Notes: generated by a model not told the origin, from the sequence alone. A stretch of 64,000 nt of DNA from Diphasiastrum complanatum (GCA_029204225.1 CM055113.1:34130329-34194328), one strand, 5' to 3'; numbered from the stretch's first letter, positions 24,728-37,043 are shown. Program-made: numbers and translations.

Positions 24728-25400
24728 TGTGAAAGATTTCAACTAGTTTAATGATCTGAAATTCTTCACAATTCCTAGATTATAGGACCTACAACTAAGT
24801 TTAAGGTGAAAAATTGACCAACTAGTCACCTACTAGGCATGACTCTAGGAATTAGGCTAGGGTTACAAATTAGGGCAAGAGAACCTACACCTAACTTCAC
24901 AAGGAAGTCACATTTACTATGTATACCAAGCTCCCATAGTGCGAAGATAGATTATTTTTGGAGCTCATTGGCAATCTCGAGTATGTCTATGCACTCTGAC
25001 TAGTTTAAGTATACGATATAAACTCAATACATAGGAACCACATAGCAGATCCACAAGGTTAAAATGTACATAAGCAACATATCCAACTATGTTCCTATAC
25101 ATAAACATAGGCTATAAACTGGCAAATATCCATAATCCACATATGTTACTCACATAAACTCATTGAGAATCTTGCAACTCAGCTACAAACAAAATCTATT
25201 TCTCATGAGTAAATAACATATCTAGAAAATCTCTAAAGTGCATAATTCCACATCACAAGTTTTCCAATCATCTAACTCTTATTAACAAAATTTCTTCAAC
25301 CAATCAGCCTACGCCATTACAATAATTACTAACCATCAGTCTACATATCATTCTCACCCAAGAAATCCCCTTTGGAATCACTAATGTCCCATACCACCAG
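24728..25400 (+). mobile_element. probable LTR start of element D and dispersed repeat
   Basis: TGTGAAAGATTTC follows the purine tract GAAGAGGGAG at the end of element D, the expected 3' LTR position. Its sequence is unlike the element C LTR. From 25150 to 25390 it carries the second copy of the repeat at 7690-8030. The LTR end was not found. Confidence 0.45.
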
Positions 25401-26340
25401 CTTCTCCTCCAAGAATCCTCTACATCTAGATTTGTTTTGCCCAAAAGATCAAAAAGACTATTTGGTTATCCTATATCCAACTATAGAATCAGAATCACAA
25501 CCAATTCCAGGAGATAAATCTAACCATTGAAATCTCTCATGCTCCTTAAGTGTTACTTAAGGAATACCACTCCACATTGTACCCCAGCATGGACGAGATG
25601 AAAATGTATCATTCAAGTATAGATGAAATGCCTCAAGCATATTCAATAACCCAAAAGGAACATGGATCTCAACAAAACTGAATACCATACTGTCCTAGAT
25701 ATCCAATATCTATTTCAGAATCGAAAAAAATATCTTGATTCTTTTCCAGGTTAGAATTTCTCTTGGTTGTCTACTCATTATAAAAGAACATTCTATAATG
25801 CCACAAATAGAATCCAAATTACTAGATTCATGTATGGAACACCTTCATCTACCATCACTTGCAAGATCCAAATCCAATTGCAAAATAGAGATGGTTCCAT
25901 AAATGGATTATCTGACTTGCCACTCACGTTTCGCTTAGAATCTTCAATTTCTCAAAATTCTAATTAACACTGGGAAAAAGAAATCCAAATTCCTAGAGGC
26001 AGTCTTCTTAATTTGTTCTCAATTGTTATTCTCATTTGCTATCAGTTATACTTCAGGAAACGAAAGCAGATTAACAAAACTGATCAACTGGGTCAACCAA
26101 TCAACTACCCCTCAGACTTCATCTCTTTCCTCCCTTCCAAATATGGTTCAGAATAAAAGCCCCAAATTTGTACCAGGACAAAAATCAATTTGGTATCAAT
26201 AGTGCCTTAACCACTAATCAACTAGATAGTTTTGATTGTTTACTGATTAAGTGTCACACTCAATTACTGGCAAATCCCCTTATGTGAAAAGTGTCATTTG
26301 TCAGAGAGTTGTGCCAAGAAATCTCTCATTTGTTTGTTTG
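25400..26340. other. no gene seen
   Basis: AT-rich, with stops in all frames apart from short chance openings. No primer-binding site or LTR border is recognisable. Confidence 0.4.
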
Positions 26341-26349
26341 GGGTACTGC

Positions 26350-26843
26350 AAATCACATCAGACAATGTCTAGTACTGCCATTTAGAGCTTTGTGACTTCA
26401 TACCTTTCACAATACTGATATCTGTCTGTTTGAACGATCACTCGTTTCGAAATCTAAGCAAAGAGGAGGCGACGTAGCCGCCACGCCGAAGTAGAGAATC
26501 TGGAATATTCTTTCTTATATTCTTTTTCTTTTCGTACCAGTATCGGATCCAAGCGCGCTAGCTGAAGAGAAACCCGAGCAGTCGTACATCCGTGCTCCAG
26601 TCCGATATTGTCCGTACCGATATCGGATCCAAGCGCACGAGCTAATTTAAAATTCTGAGCAGTTGTACATCCGCGCTCCGGTCTGACATTACATGCTCCA
26701 ATATCGGATCCACGCGCACAAGTTAAAGAGGATCCTGAGCAGCCGTACTTTTGCGCTCCATTCCGATATCAGGTGTATAACCAAAAAAATATACAGTTTT
26801 GTGGTGTGATAAATTACTTGATCCGGACTCATCTGTTCAGTTA
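26350..26843 (+). mobile_element. leader of copia element A
   Basis: The block near 26345-26385 (AATCACAT...GTCTAGTACTG) matches 42865-42895 upstream of element E, which has a homologous gag, so it is shared leader or LTR-proximal sequence. The palindromic array at 26540-26771 lies inside it, and the gag ATG follows at 26844. No 5' LTR with the TGTTAGAAAT start of the 3' LTR is visible. Confidence 0.55.
26540..26771. repeat. three tandem ~80-bp units, each palindromic
   Basis: Units start at the TATCGGATCCA motif at 26541, 26621 and 26702. About 50 bp into each is the inverted motif (GCTCCAGTCCGATAT and variants at 26591, 26672 and 26752). The unit interior holds a conserved GAGCAG-CGTAC block. 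The same (+)/(-) arrangement with 50-bp spacing occurs at 5975-6135 and 6830-7111. Confidence 0.85.
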
Positions 26844-28995
26844 TGGCAACTCTAAGCGAGAGTGTCCTCAATGAGTCAAGCAAATTGGAAGGAGCCGACA
26901 ACTATGTAGTTTGGAAATTTAAACTGAAAACATTTTGATGGAAATGGAGCTATGGGAGATCGTGACAGGTGAAGAGACAAGGCCAGTGATTGAAGAATAT
27001 CAGCGGGCATTTGACAGGAGAAAATGGAAAGCACAAAATGTCATCAACTTATTAGTTATTCCCTACATTTTGGATTCAGAAGGACCAAAAGAAGCATGGA
27101 ATACATTGAAGGCATTGTTTGAGACCACAAACACATCTCGAGTGCTATTCCTAGAGACGAAGCTGCACACATTGCGGATGGATGATGGTGCAACTGTTGC
27201 TGATCACCTACTAAAGATCAAAGAGATTTGTGACCAATTAGCAGCAGTTGGAGAGCGAGTACAGGATCGTGAGATCATGTAGTTGACATTGAACAGTTTG
27301 AGTGAGTCACATCAAATGTTTGTGACAAGTATAGCCACACGAGAAAATCCTCCAACCTATGAAGAATTAGGTGGATTGCTTTTGCAGAAATAACAACGTC
27401 AAGAGAACTTGAGTCATCACAACAAGCGATTTGATCAAGCTCTTACAGTGAGAGGACGTGTTGGCAGATTTGGTCATGAAAGACACCAATCAAGACGTGG
27501 AAACTCATGTCATGGATTGTTCCAAAAATTTCAAGAACAATCCAATGATGGCCCATATCGAGACAATTGGAATCAAGGTCGAGGTCAAGGATGCAGCTAT
27601 TCCAAGCAAAATAAACCTGGAAATTGTAGGTATTGCAACAAAACTGGCCATTGGGAGCGTGAATGCTTCAAGAAACAGAAGGAGATAGAACAAAGAAAAG
27701 GCAAATGGCAAGTGGGCAATTATGCTGATCAACATCAATTTGATGATGATTATTATGAAGAGAACTATATTGATCAACATTAATACGATGATGATCAATA
27801 TGAAGATGATACAGGTAAGAGTTCAAACTTGTTCATTACAGCATTAATGAAAAGTGATGAAGCCAAAGATACCTGTTACATTGATAGTGGTGCGTCCAAG
27901 CACATGACTTCAAGGAAAGAGTGATTTTCAGAACTCAAGGAAACTCACAATGGTGATGAATTTGGACAAGCCGATGGCAAATTGTTATCTGTTAAAGGAG
28001 TTGGAATGGTACCAGTGAAGTTAGCCAACGGGAAGATAAAGCGGATAAGCAATGTGCAATATGTACCTAGCTTGGCTAACAATCTACTATCTGTTGGGAC
28101 GATGGCTGATCAAAAACTCAAGGTTGAGTTTGACAGCGACAAATGTCTTATCAAAGACATCAAGAATCACTACAAAGTAATTGCTACAGGAGCTAGAGTC
28201 AACATGAATCGACTCTACAAATTGAATGCGAGATCTTTTGCTCAAGCTATGGTAAGCACGGTTGATAGTCGAAGTGACCTTTGGCATCAACGATTCGGTC
28301 ATATTAGTGCTCAAAGTTTACAGATTCTCAAAAGAGGTAATCTAGTTATAGGATTGCCTGATATTTCTTCTGAGGGAAAAATTTGTGAAGGTTGCATTTT
28401 GGGAAAACAACACAGAGAGAGGTTTCCCAAAAGTGGAGCAAGGAGAGCCAGTGGCATCCTAGATCTTATCCACAGTGATCTATGTGGACCTATGCAGACT
28501 AGATCTCTTAGTGGCTACTATTACTTTATCATCTCCATTGATGATTATAGCAGATGCATTTGGATTTATTTCATAAGCAAGAAATCAGATGCTTTTGCTA
28601 AGTTCAGGGAATTCAAGGCATTAGTTGAAAAGCAAACAGGATGTTGCATCAAAACTTTGAGATCTGATGGAGGTGGTGAGTATTTTTCGACAGAATTATA
28701 TCGAGCACTCAGCAATGCTGCACAAGAAGCGGTATGGTTACGAAGATTGCTTGTGGATTTAGATCAACCACAGGTGGATGTGACTACTATATCTTGCGAC
28801 AATCAAAGTTGCATTCACCTTGCCAAAAATCTAGTCTTACATGCTCGAACCAAGCACATCGAAATACATTATCATTTTGTTCGAGAGAAAATTCTTGATG
28901 GAGCCATTGATCTTGTTTTCTGTAAATTTGAAGATCAAGTGACAGATATTTTTACTAAGTCATTAGGAAAATGTAAAAATTTTGTACTCTACTAG
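26844..28995 (+). pseudogene. copia element A: gag-protease-integrase fused to RNase H
   Basis: Gag starts at the ATG at 26844 (a KLEGADNYVVWKFKLK-type N-terminus). One frameshift near 26933 leads into a frame that stays constant to 28995, with stops near 27280, 27391, 27781 and 27922. A CX2CX4HX4C zinc knuckle is intact (CRYCNKTGHWEREC near 27628). Protease has CYIDSGASKHMT near 27868. The integrase zinc finger (LWHQRFGH...CEGC) and the first two acidic residues (LIHSDLCGPM; RSDGGGEY) are present. At about 28710 the frame passes directly into RNase H (AQEAVWLRRLLVDL, then SCDNQSCIHLAKN and the ARTKHIEIHYHFVREK block). The integrase C-terminus and all of RT are deleted in frame. The last 337 codons (27982-28995) have no stop. 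Confidence 0.9.
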
Positions 28996-29030
28996 GAATA
29001 GAAGAATGTAATTTTATCATTGAGGGAGAG

Positions 29031-29291
29031 TGTTAGAAATCAATGATAAACTTCATTACACTTTCTAGTTACTGTTTACGATGTACTTTATTACTAGTTG
29101 TAACTAGCCGTAGGCTAGTCTAGTAGTCTACTCCTAGGTTCTCCCTCTCTATCAGGGTTCAAGGTTTATATGTACATTTTACATTCAGTATGTGTTAGTG
29201 TGATAGAGTGATATTGCGTGTTCTTCTTCCGTCTCCCTACTTGGTGATTGCTTATGGTGAATGCTTGATGTTGCATTTCTGATTGTTAACA
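29031..29291 (+). mobile_element. 3' LTR of element A (261 bp)
   Basis: It starts TGTTAGAAATC immediately after the polypurine tract TTGAGGGAGAG and ends CTGATTGTTAACA. Termini TGTTA...TAACA are inverted repeats typical of copia LTRs. Length and 3' end resemble the LTR at 42250-42529, so elements A and E share an LTR lineage. Confidence 0.85.
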
Positions 29292-30197
29292 TACAACCCA
29301 ATAAGCATCCAATCAGAGGTTACAAGCACTCTTCTAAGGTTCATTATAGAGGCATAGAGGCTTCTATTAGGTCCAACAAGCAATCACAAGCTCAGATCAT
29401 GCAAAAAAAATGCATTTTTGGGCTCCTTCAACAAGCAAAACTTCAACATTATGGTGCCTAAGCCTCACACAACCAAATTGGATGCATGATGGCTCAAATC
29501 AGAGGCAATTCATCATATCTTTAAGCTTGTAATGAGAAACAACAGGTTCAGACCACCATTTGATAGGTATTCATGCTCAAAAGTCCTCAAAGATACACTA
29601 TTTTTTTGACATTTTGAGACTCTTAATGGTGTCCAATCCTAACCAAACTTCATGAAAGCCTTAGAAAAGCTTCATTACACCTTTGAAAATGTGCATGCAA
29701 AAATGTATTGGCCATGAATCTTATGAAAATCTCCAAAATTAGTCCAAAAACCATGTTTTTTGACCAATTTTGACCTAAATTTGTGGATCAAATTCACAAC
29801 TATGTGCAATCAAATCCAAATCCCTATAAATCCATTGCATGCAAGCACTACAAGTTCTGATTTTAGTCAAATATAGATTCTATAGCCCATTTCTAGTCCA
29901 AAAACTCCAATTTTTGGTCAAAAATCACTATCTTAGCATCTTTTTTACTTTTCAACCGACATGCAATCATTAGATCCAATCAATAATGAATGTAAAACAA
30001 CAAGTAAAATATGAAAAACGTACTAGATCAGTTGCTTTGAGCATTATGTCCACCAGCTTGGTACAAATAGCCTCGAGTAGCTGCACTTCTTTTCAATTCT
30101 CTTTTTGTTGTAAAACTTTATTCTCAAGCTAATGAAAAGTAGCAGTTGTGAAAATATACAATGTACATCAAATAATAGATTGTTTGTTAGCAATAAT
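29292..30197. other. no gene seen
   Basis: AT-rich, with recurring TTTTTGGTC/CCAAAAA-type short motifs and no frame of interest. Confidence 0.45.
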
Positions 30198-30667
30198 TGT
30201 TATGTCCATGTCCAGTATGTGGGATTCGGAATAATTCCTAACATGGATAGCCGGTCACTCCAGAGTATATGGTTATTAGTTATGCCTCGTCATTCCGGGC
30301 TTGGCCGATAAAGTAATTAATAATCATATGAGGGCTCAGACCTATAATTGGACATAGGAGCACTTGCATGGTGTTTGACTGCTATAATGCAAGAATAGGA
30401 GGTCAATTGCTATTCTAAGTTGCATTGGGATCCTAAGAGGAATATTTTCTCCTCATGGGAGAGAATATATACTAGTGGAAACTCGCCCATCTACCTATTG
30501 GATTTTCTAATCCTTGTAGCCAGGAGCCCCTCCTCTCACCATGGCATGGGGGTGAAGTGGTTAGGGTGACTAGCCATTTCCTGTTGGTTGGGTGGTTTTG
30601 CTCCACAAGTGTCCTTTTGGTTGTATGCAACAAGATCTAGTCGGATCTTCACTAAGCGATCCTTATA
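30198..30667 (+). mobile_element. 5' LTR, about 470 bp (family of 9300-9753)
   Basis: Starts TGTTATGTCC and ends near CCTTATA, just before TGGTATCAAAG (30669-30679). The GGTTGGGTGGTTTTGCTCC and AATTGGACATAGGAGCA blocks match the LTR ending at 9753. No gag or pol follows, so it may be a truncated element or a solo-type relic. Confidence 0.7.
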
Positions 30668-30679
30668 GTGGTATCAAAG

Positions 30680-32320
30680 AAGGGTTTGTATCAATCGGAA
30701 GGTGGAGCTGCTTCTTGTTTTTTCCCAGCTTTTTGGTGGTTTCTCCTTGCTTGTTAGTTCCAGTTGGTGGAATTGATCTCCAAGTAGGTGGCTTCTCTAA
30801 ATTTGGTGTACTTTCAGCCTATTGATCATGATTATGGATTTTCTCCATAGATTTTGATGGAAATCAATGAATTTTTGACAGTTTTTTGTGATTTCACCTA
30901 GAATTGAAAATTTTGGCTTGGAATTTTTAACTAATAAAATATTCATATAATGTGCATGTGGTATGTGACAGCCACTCATTGACCATTCAGATGAATAGTT
31001 TTCCATAATGATAAATGTTTATGTATCAATCTTTCATTAGCTGTCCACATGAGTTTTAGTGTAATTAGTAAATACTAGAAAGCACATGAAAATCTAGTTT
31101 CCGAACTAAATAAAATGAAATAACTAGTAGATGAGCACTTGCTAGACACGAGGCGAGTCCTCAAACTAGAACATCCAAATTCTAAATAATTATTAGTAAA
31201 AGTTACATCCAGTAGAATACAAACGAATATATAAAACTATAACACCCTTCACACAAAAATTTCTTGATGGAAAAAGAATATAATTGACATAAAGAGTCTT
31301 TGAAAAATCTAAAAATTTTAATTTATAGTAAAAAGTTGTGTAATTTATTAAGAGAGTTTGATTTGTTTATAAATTTTGTCATAATGCAATTAATTTACAT
31401 TTAACGTAGTTGGCTAAAGTTAGTTGGAAAATTTACAACATAACAATTTTCAAAAATTGATGAGCTTTAAGAAATTGCAAAGTATTGGCGGGAAATTCAT
31501 CAACGTTGTCGTTGAAATTGGATTCTAGTCGTTCTAAAGCTTACACAACCTTTTGAGTTTAGACAACCCAACATCCTACATCTATCTATGGGTCAAGTGT
31601 GTGGGATTGGATTTTAGAGTGCACACTCACTTTCCAAATACAAAAGCTTTTCTTGGTTGCAACTTTCACATGACATGTATATTTGAAGATCGCCTTTCAA
31701 AATCACCAAAATGTAAGCTTTTTTTTATGTATTTTGAGAGCAAGATTTACCTTTTAAAAAATTGCCTTTCGAGTACGGGCAAATTCTTAATTTGCCTTTC
31801 ACTTGACATTTTGCAAATTCTTTTGTATTTCTTTGAAAGGCAAGTAGGCCGTTGACATGTATTTCACTCCAAAGTAAGGGTGCATCCGAGGTCCCACCCA
31901 CCCTCATCTATTGGCCACGAGGAACTAGGGCCCCATCCTTACTTGACAATGATATCTCTTATCATCACCACAAGTACTTTCACCATTGGATAAGGGCGAG
32001 ATCTCTCATTGCAATCAACGTATTCCGTACCACCACTGGAGTGACAATTGGTAAGGGTTAAAAGATATATATGATGGTGGTATCACTGCACTCAATCACA
32101 GTGAAGAATATGCTCATCCATCACATTGCACGAGCCCTCTATTAAATATAGGTCCTCCGAGGATTGTGGTTAGTGGTAAATGACATTAAGTGACTAGTGG
32201 GAGCATTCATTCATTCGTGGGGAATTCTTAAAATTGGGTGAGCATTTATGGCCACTTTAGCTAACTCCTCATCTTCAAGTGACCATGTGACCGCTCACTA
32301 TCTTCTAATAGAAGTCTAAG
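30680..32320. other. no gene seen
   Basis: Past the primer-binding site the sequence is AT-rich without retroelement coding similarity. The short frame at 31553-31855 has no recognisable features. Confidence 0.45.
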
Positions 32321-32329
32321 CTACACTAT

Positions 32330-32848
32330 TCCAGAGAGAGAGGGAGAGAGAGAAGCGAGCGAGCGAGAGGGAGGGGGTGAAGCGAGCGAGGGATCTATAA
32401 GGGGGCGGATCTCGTGCAGCGAGGGATGGATCTAGGGAGGGGGGGAGGAGGGAGGAATCGCTGGAAGGAATCTGATCTGTCAATGCTACTCAAGCAGGAA
32501 GATTGCTAGGAAAAGGACAATGATCTGTCAATCCTACTCAAGCTAGGAAAAGGACAATAGGCTGAAAGAAGGTTTTGATACTCGAAACCTTTGCCCATTT
32601 GGGCTTTTGCTTTGAACCTGATTTTTCTCATTTGCATCGCCTTGATCGAGAATATGTGCAGCTAGAATATGAGGGCAAGTTGCAGGAGTTTTCCAAGCAC
32701 GAAAATTCACTCACAATCTTGTCCAAGCACGAAAATTCTCTTGTTTAGCTCAGATGGGTTGGACTCGGTTTTTGGGTCTTGACAGACAGAAGCGAGCAAG
32801 TGAAGAAATAAGAGAATGTGGTGTGTGACATAGGCATGCATAGCTAGC
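32330..32848 (+). promoter_or_regulatory. EXO70 upstream region with GA/GC-rich tract
   Basis: A purine-rich stretch (GAGAGAGAGGGAGAGAG, then GCGAGCGAGCGAGAGGGAGG, about 32332-32450) lies 400-500 bp before the EXO70 start. GA-rich tracts are common in plant promoters and 5' UTRs. I see no certain TATA box and cannot place the transcription start. The nearest upstream ATG (32837) is followed within four codons by TAG, making a tiny upstream ORF. Confidence 0.4.
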
Positions 32849-34843
32849 ATGGAGTTAGAGAGTGCTGGCTCTGTCATCCATGGCGTGGTTAGGAAGCCTG
32901 ATTTGATGTCAGAGTTACAAGCTGCAAGGCATTTTCTATTCCAGTCAATTGAAAAGGCTCAGGTGGTAGCCACTCAGCTCAACACTACCCATTCCAGACT
33001 GCAAAACATTGCTGAGCGGCTGCCCTCATTAGAGATAGTAATGCGGCCAATGCTGGAGCAGTTGATGGATGCTAACAAATTCAGTAACTTCCTGGACAAT
33101 GCGATGGCACCAGGAGCATTCATTCTTAAGAAATATGAATCATTACGTGCATTAGAAACTAAGATCCTGGCCAACCCAAAGGAAGATATAGGCAATTATC
33201 TTCTGGCAGTCTCTCAACTTGAGGAAGCTCTGCATTTCTTGTCTGAGAACAGCAATGTCGCTGTGCAGAGGCTTCAGGAGGCAGTGCATTTTTTTCGGGA
33301 GAGTAAGGCAGCAGATAACTTCCGCATGCACAGGATTAGCGAAGCCCTAGCAGCAGTGAAAGCTCTAGAGAGCCAACAGCAGCAGCCCGATTCAGAATCT
33401 TTGGACTTTCGGTTGATGAACATTGCTCTCAAGAAACTGCAGGAAGAGTTCTACAGGCTGTTGGTGGAGAATAGCACAGTCATAGCTCTCCCTACACTGA
33501 TTGGGATCCATGAAAAGCCCAATAAGATCTCTCCATCTCTCCCAGTACCTATCATGCAGCAACTGCAAGCCATATTCAAAAAAATGGTGGCTAATGGGCA
33601 GGTGGACCAATGTGCAAAATATTATTTAGAAGTGAGAAGTGAGAAAGTTAGGGAGAGCTTGCTAGGGTTGCAGCCAACTTACCTGCAATTGTCAAGTGTA
33701 AAAGCAGTAGATGCTTTAGATTGGCCGACTTTAGAGGGCTATATTGGAGATTGGACGCAGCACTTTGAGGTAGCAGTGAGAGTTCTGTATGCAGGAGAGC
33801 GGAACCTTGTGAAGCGGATATTTTTTTCGGTTGATTCTGTCTCACAGAGCAAGCTCTTTGCAAGCCTGGCTCATGGAGGAATGGCTTCCTTTTTGCAATT
33901 TGGGCAGAGTGTCGTGCGAAGCCAGAAGTCTCCCAAAAAGCTTTTTAGGCTGCTGGACATATTTGAAACTTTGCAGAATCTAGATCCCAGCATCGCCGAG
34001 GTATTTGAAGGTGAGGGCTGCAATGAAATAAGACTTCGGTTGAGAGAATTGCAGAAGCAAACTGTGCATGGGGCGTGCCAAGTATTTAAAGAGTTTGGGC
34101 ACCAATTGCAACTGCAGAAGGACGGTCCTCTTCCACCAGATGGTAGCATTCTTAAGCTCTCAAGCTATGTAGTGAATTATACCAAGTACTTAGTGAGCGA
34201 GTTCTATGGTCCAATTATGAATCAGGTACTTCAGATTGAGCAAAGCTGGAAGAATGGAAATGTTAGGGAAAGTGGACTTCCACAAGCAGTTCTCCACATC
34301 ATGGAGTTATTGGACAACACCATATTAGCATGCTCCAAAGGATATAAGGATATATCCCTGTCACACATTTTCCTCATGAATAACTATTATTACATGTTCA
34401 TGCGGTCAAAGGGATCGGAGCTTGGTCCCCTATTGGGAGATTCATGGCTAAAACAGTTTCGAAGAAAAGTGCAGCAACAAGCTCTTGCATATCAGAAAGA
34501 AGGTTGGGGCAGGGTATTGTCACAATTAAGCCGGGATGGTCTATTTCTCTCAACTGATAGTAGATTTGCATCTCGTGATCTTGTCAAGCAGAGGCTGAAG
34601 GCATTCACTTCAGCACTTCAAGAAACATGTGGACGACACAGTAAGTTCATGATTGAAGATGCAGATCTAAGAGAAGGGACCAGGTTGGCTGTCATTCAAG
34701 CCATAGTCCCTGCATACCGAAGTTACATTCAGAGTTATGGGCCATTGATTGAGCAGGGAGACATGAGTTCAAACAAGCATATGACATTTTCAGCAGAAGC
34801 TTTGGAGCAAAAGCTGGGTGAGTTGTACCAGGGTAGGAACTAG
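32849..34843 (+). CDS. EXO70: exocyst subunit EXO70, G/I-type, intronless
   Basis: A 664-codon uninterrupted frame. The product is a plant EXO70, a peripheral subunit of the octameric exocyst that tethers Golgi-derived vesicles to the plasma membrane. Residues ~20-175 form the helical N-terminal region (RLPSLE near 57, NYLLAVSQLEEALHFLSEN near 115-134). The EXO70 C-terminal domain begins around residue 250 (DWPTLEGYIGDW near 292-303) and runs through a conserved SHIFLMNNYYYM (505-516), ELGPLLGDSW (524-533) and a KHMTFSAEALEQKLGELYQG end (642-662). The N-terminal signature and MRSKGSELG resemble EXO70G/I rather than EXO70A1, whose genes have many introns; single-exon structure fits. The start is the ATG at 32849 (AGCATGG context); an in-frame stop lies nearby upstream. 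Codon use and GC are higher than in the flanks. It has no gene neighbours, only transposons. The clade assignment is from memory of family patterns. Confidence 0.93.
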   Translation: MELESAGSVIHGVVRKPDLMSELQAARHFLFQSIEKAQVVATQLNTTHSRLQNIAERLPSLEIVMRPMLEQLMDANKFSNFLDNAMAPGAFILKKYESLRALETKILANPKEDIGNYLLAVSQLEEALHFLSENSNVAVQRLQEAVHFFRESKAADNFRMHRISEALAAVKALESQQQQPDSESLDFRLMNIALKKLQEEFYRLLVENSTVIALPTLIGIHEKPNKISPSLPVPIMQQLQAIFKKMVANGQVDQCAKYYLEVRSEKVRESLLGLQPTYLQLSSVKAVDALDWPTLEGYIGDWTQHFEVAVRVLYAGERNLVKRIFFSVDSVSQSKLFASLAHGGMASFLQFGQSVVRSQKSPKKLFRLLDIFETLQNLDPSIAEVFEGEGCNEIRLRLRELQKQTVHGACQVFKEFGHQLQLQKDGPLPPDGSILKLSSYVVNYTKYLVSEFYGPIMNQVLQIEQSWKNGNVRESGLPQAVLHIMELLDNTILACSKGYKDISLSHIFLMNNYYYMFMRSKGSELGPLLGDSWLKQFRRKVQQQALAYQKEGWGRVLSQLSRDGLFLSTDSRFASRDLVKQRLKAFTSALQETCGRHSKFMIEDADLREGTRLAVIQAIVPAYRSYIQSYGPLIEQGDMSSNKHMTFSAEALEQKLGELYQGRN

Positions 34844-36418
34844 AGGAACACAAATGGGATTTCGGATGGTGCGAGTGGCCTAAAGTCTCTCAAAACCTTC
34901 TCTTCATTGGTGCAGGAAGAAATCATGGTGATGGTAACCTGCATTTAAAGGATGGCATCCTAATTGAACCATACCGGGATTCTAGCAATGTGGAATGTAA
35001 ATCATGTAAATGTGGATTTTTGCGAAAAGCTTCTGATGTTTTGGTGATGATCTGCTAAGAGTTGACATTGAAAAGCTCGTGTATCACAATACATTCTTGA
35101 TCTCTTATGTTACATGTCGGGGCAATAGATTGCACCAGAAGCCACATAGCCTACACGAGCGTAAATTCCAGAATTGAAAGCTCCATAACAGGTACTTGAT
35201 GAACATGCATGTTTTTGGCCTGCTAATGCCTTATTTTAAAGACTGCTAACATGACTATGTATAAACTGTTCGAGCTTATATAATCAGCCAAAAGTTACTG
35301 ATGAGCAGTTTTCTTCCTTCAAGCTAGCAGAAGAAAGTAATGCCATGCTTAAGTCCTTGAAATTAGAAAACAGCTCTTTGTTGAAGAATTTTATTGTGAA
35401 AAGCTTTTGAATATGTTATTTCATACTTTATACATAGCACAAAATAAGAAGCTTCTCAAGACCGTTTGGCAGGCATCTCATACTTGTTTAGTTTTAGCTG
35501 CATTGTCTGGAACTGAGGATCACCAAGAAAGCTCTGATAGTGTTCTGGTGACAGCAAAATTCTTTGTTTGTGAAAGCAATGGAGTACCTTCATAATATAT
35601 TGGGTTGCTTGTCTTTTTGCTTTAGCCCCCAATTGGGAACCACGATAAAGGGGTACTCCACAAGGAAGGCTCATTATGTGAGGAGCTTTTGAGTTCATTC
35701 ATTTATTCTGTTTAATGGCAAGAACTTATTGAGCTTGAAGTATACACTGCCAAACGACTGTTTCACAGATGCCATTTTTATATAGTTTTCTAATGACCAC
35801 TACTTTGTAACAAGAACAATAAGCATCAGTGTATTAACAATCGAATTGTCGTTCTTTTTTTGAACATTTCATTCTATTCTTCAAGAACTACATCTCTTTA
35901 TTAACATAATATGTAATTGTGTCATTTTTATTGTGGATCCAATGCCCAGAGCTGGAGTTGTAAGTCTGCTGATGTTTCAAGTGCATAAGTGCTCTAATGT
36001 TGTATAACTCTTGATGCTTGATGTGCCTCAATCCCTCTTAGCTTGTTTCTTTTTTTAACTGTGAGTTGATTTAGATAACTATGAAATATAATAGCCTTTC
36101 TGCTTTGTATGAAATACATTACTCATAACATTCTAACCAATCATTTTTGTCTTCTTTAAAAGAACATCATATATAGCCAATAACTAATCTCCTATAAGGA
36201 AGAGTAATGAGTCTACTACCAAGAACTCAATAGTATTCCAAATCATAATAAGCTATTCAATGAGTGTCTCTGCTTCCAATTTATACTCTATCAAATCCAA
36301 GGCTAGAATTCTAATACAAGAAGTGAAGGGCAAAATGACAATGTGAGGTCATTCTAGCAATGTTTCACAAATTGATGACTCTAACAAAGAATCTTTTTTT
36401 GCATTTTGAGAGCACTAT
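34844..36418 (+). other. EXO70 3' flank, no further gene
   Basis: The sequence after the EXO70 stop probably includes its 3' UTR. AATAAG/ATAATA-type elements and T-rich stretches occur from 35280 onward, but I cannot fix a polyadenylation site. Short frames at 35407-35698 on either strand have no recognisable content. Confidence 0.4.

Positions 36419-36511
<93 letters not shown>
36419..36511. repeat. compound (GT)n(GA)n microsatellite
   Basis: About 35 bp of GT followed directly by about 57 bp of GA. Confidence 0.98.
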
Positions 36512-36514
<3 letters not shown>

Positions 36515-37043
36515 TCAACATTGTGTGAATGTATATGTGACGCACATGCCTGCGTAATGCCTGATTGCAAGTCTTGAGAGGGGTGGAGTCTGGACCGTGG
36601 GTGGGTGAATATGAGGGAGTGAGTGAGTCTATGAGCATCGAGCAGAGTTTAGGGTGAGTGGGTGAGGGAATTGAGAGTGTCACATGTGAAAGGGGTGTGG
36701 GCATTGCTCCCTTGAGGGACTAGGGTGAGCGAGGGTCTAGGGTTTAGACCTAGTGTCCACAACATAGTACTTTCTACCATGTCGAGGACTAGCGATCCAT
36801 TATGGAATCGCATGACCATTGAAGCACCTTATGGCACCCCTGGTGGCACAGAGAGGTAGGTAGAACATATTGTGGCATTTCTTATGTAGGTGACATCTCT
36901 CGAATGAAGGGCACGCCTATATCATCATCACAAGGTACAATATCACTCCTTGTCAGCAAGTATTGGCATCGTTGGCACCGATAGTAGGCGACTAGCGGTG
37001 GAGCATGAGGCTGTTCTCTCAATGACCACATGTAAATACTAAA

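Noticed and set aside
30592-30825. 77-codon frame across an LTR end
   Set aside because: Spans the LTR/primer-binding-site boundary, so it is not a gene.
32974-34149. Several minus-strand frames within EXO70
   Set aside because: Shadows of the strongly coding plus strand; no motifs.
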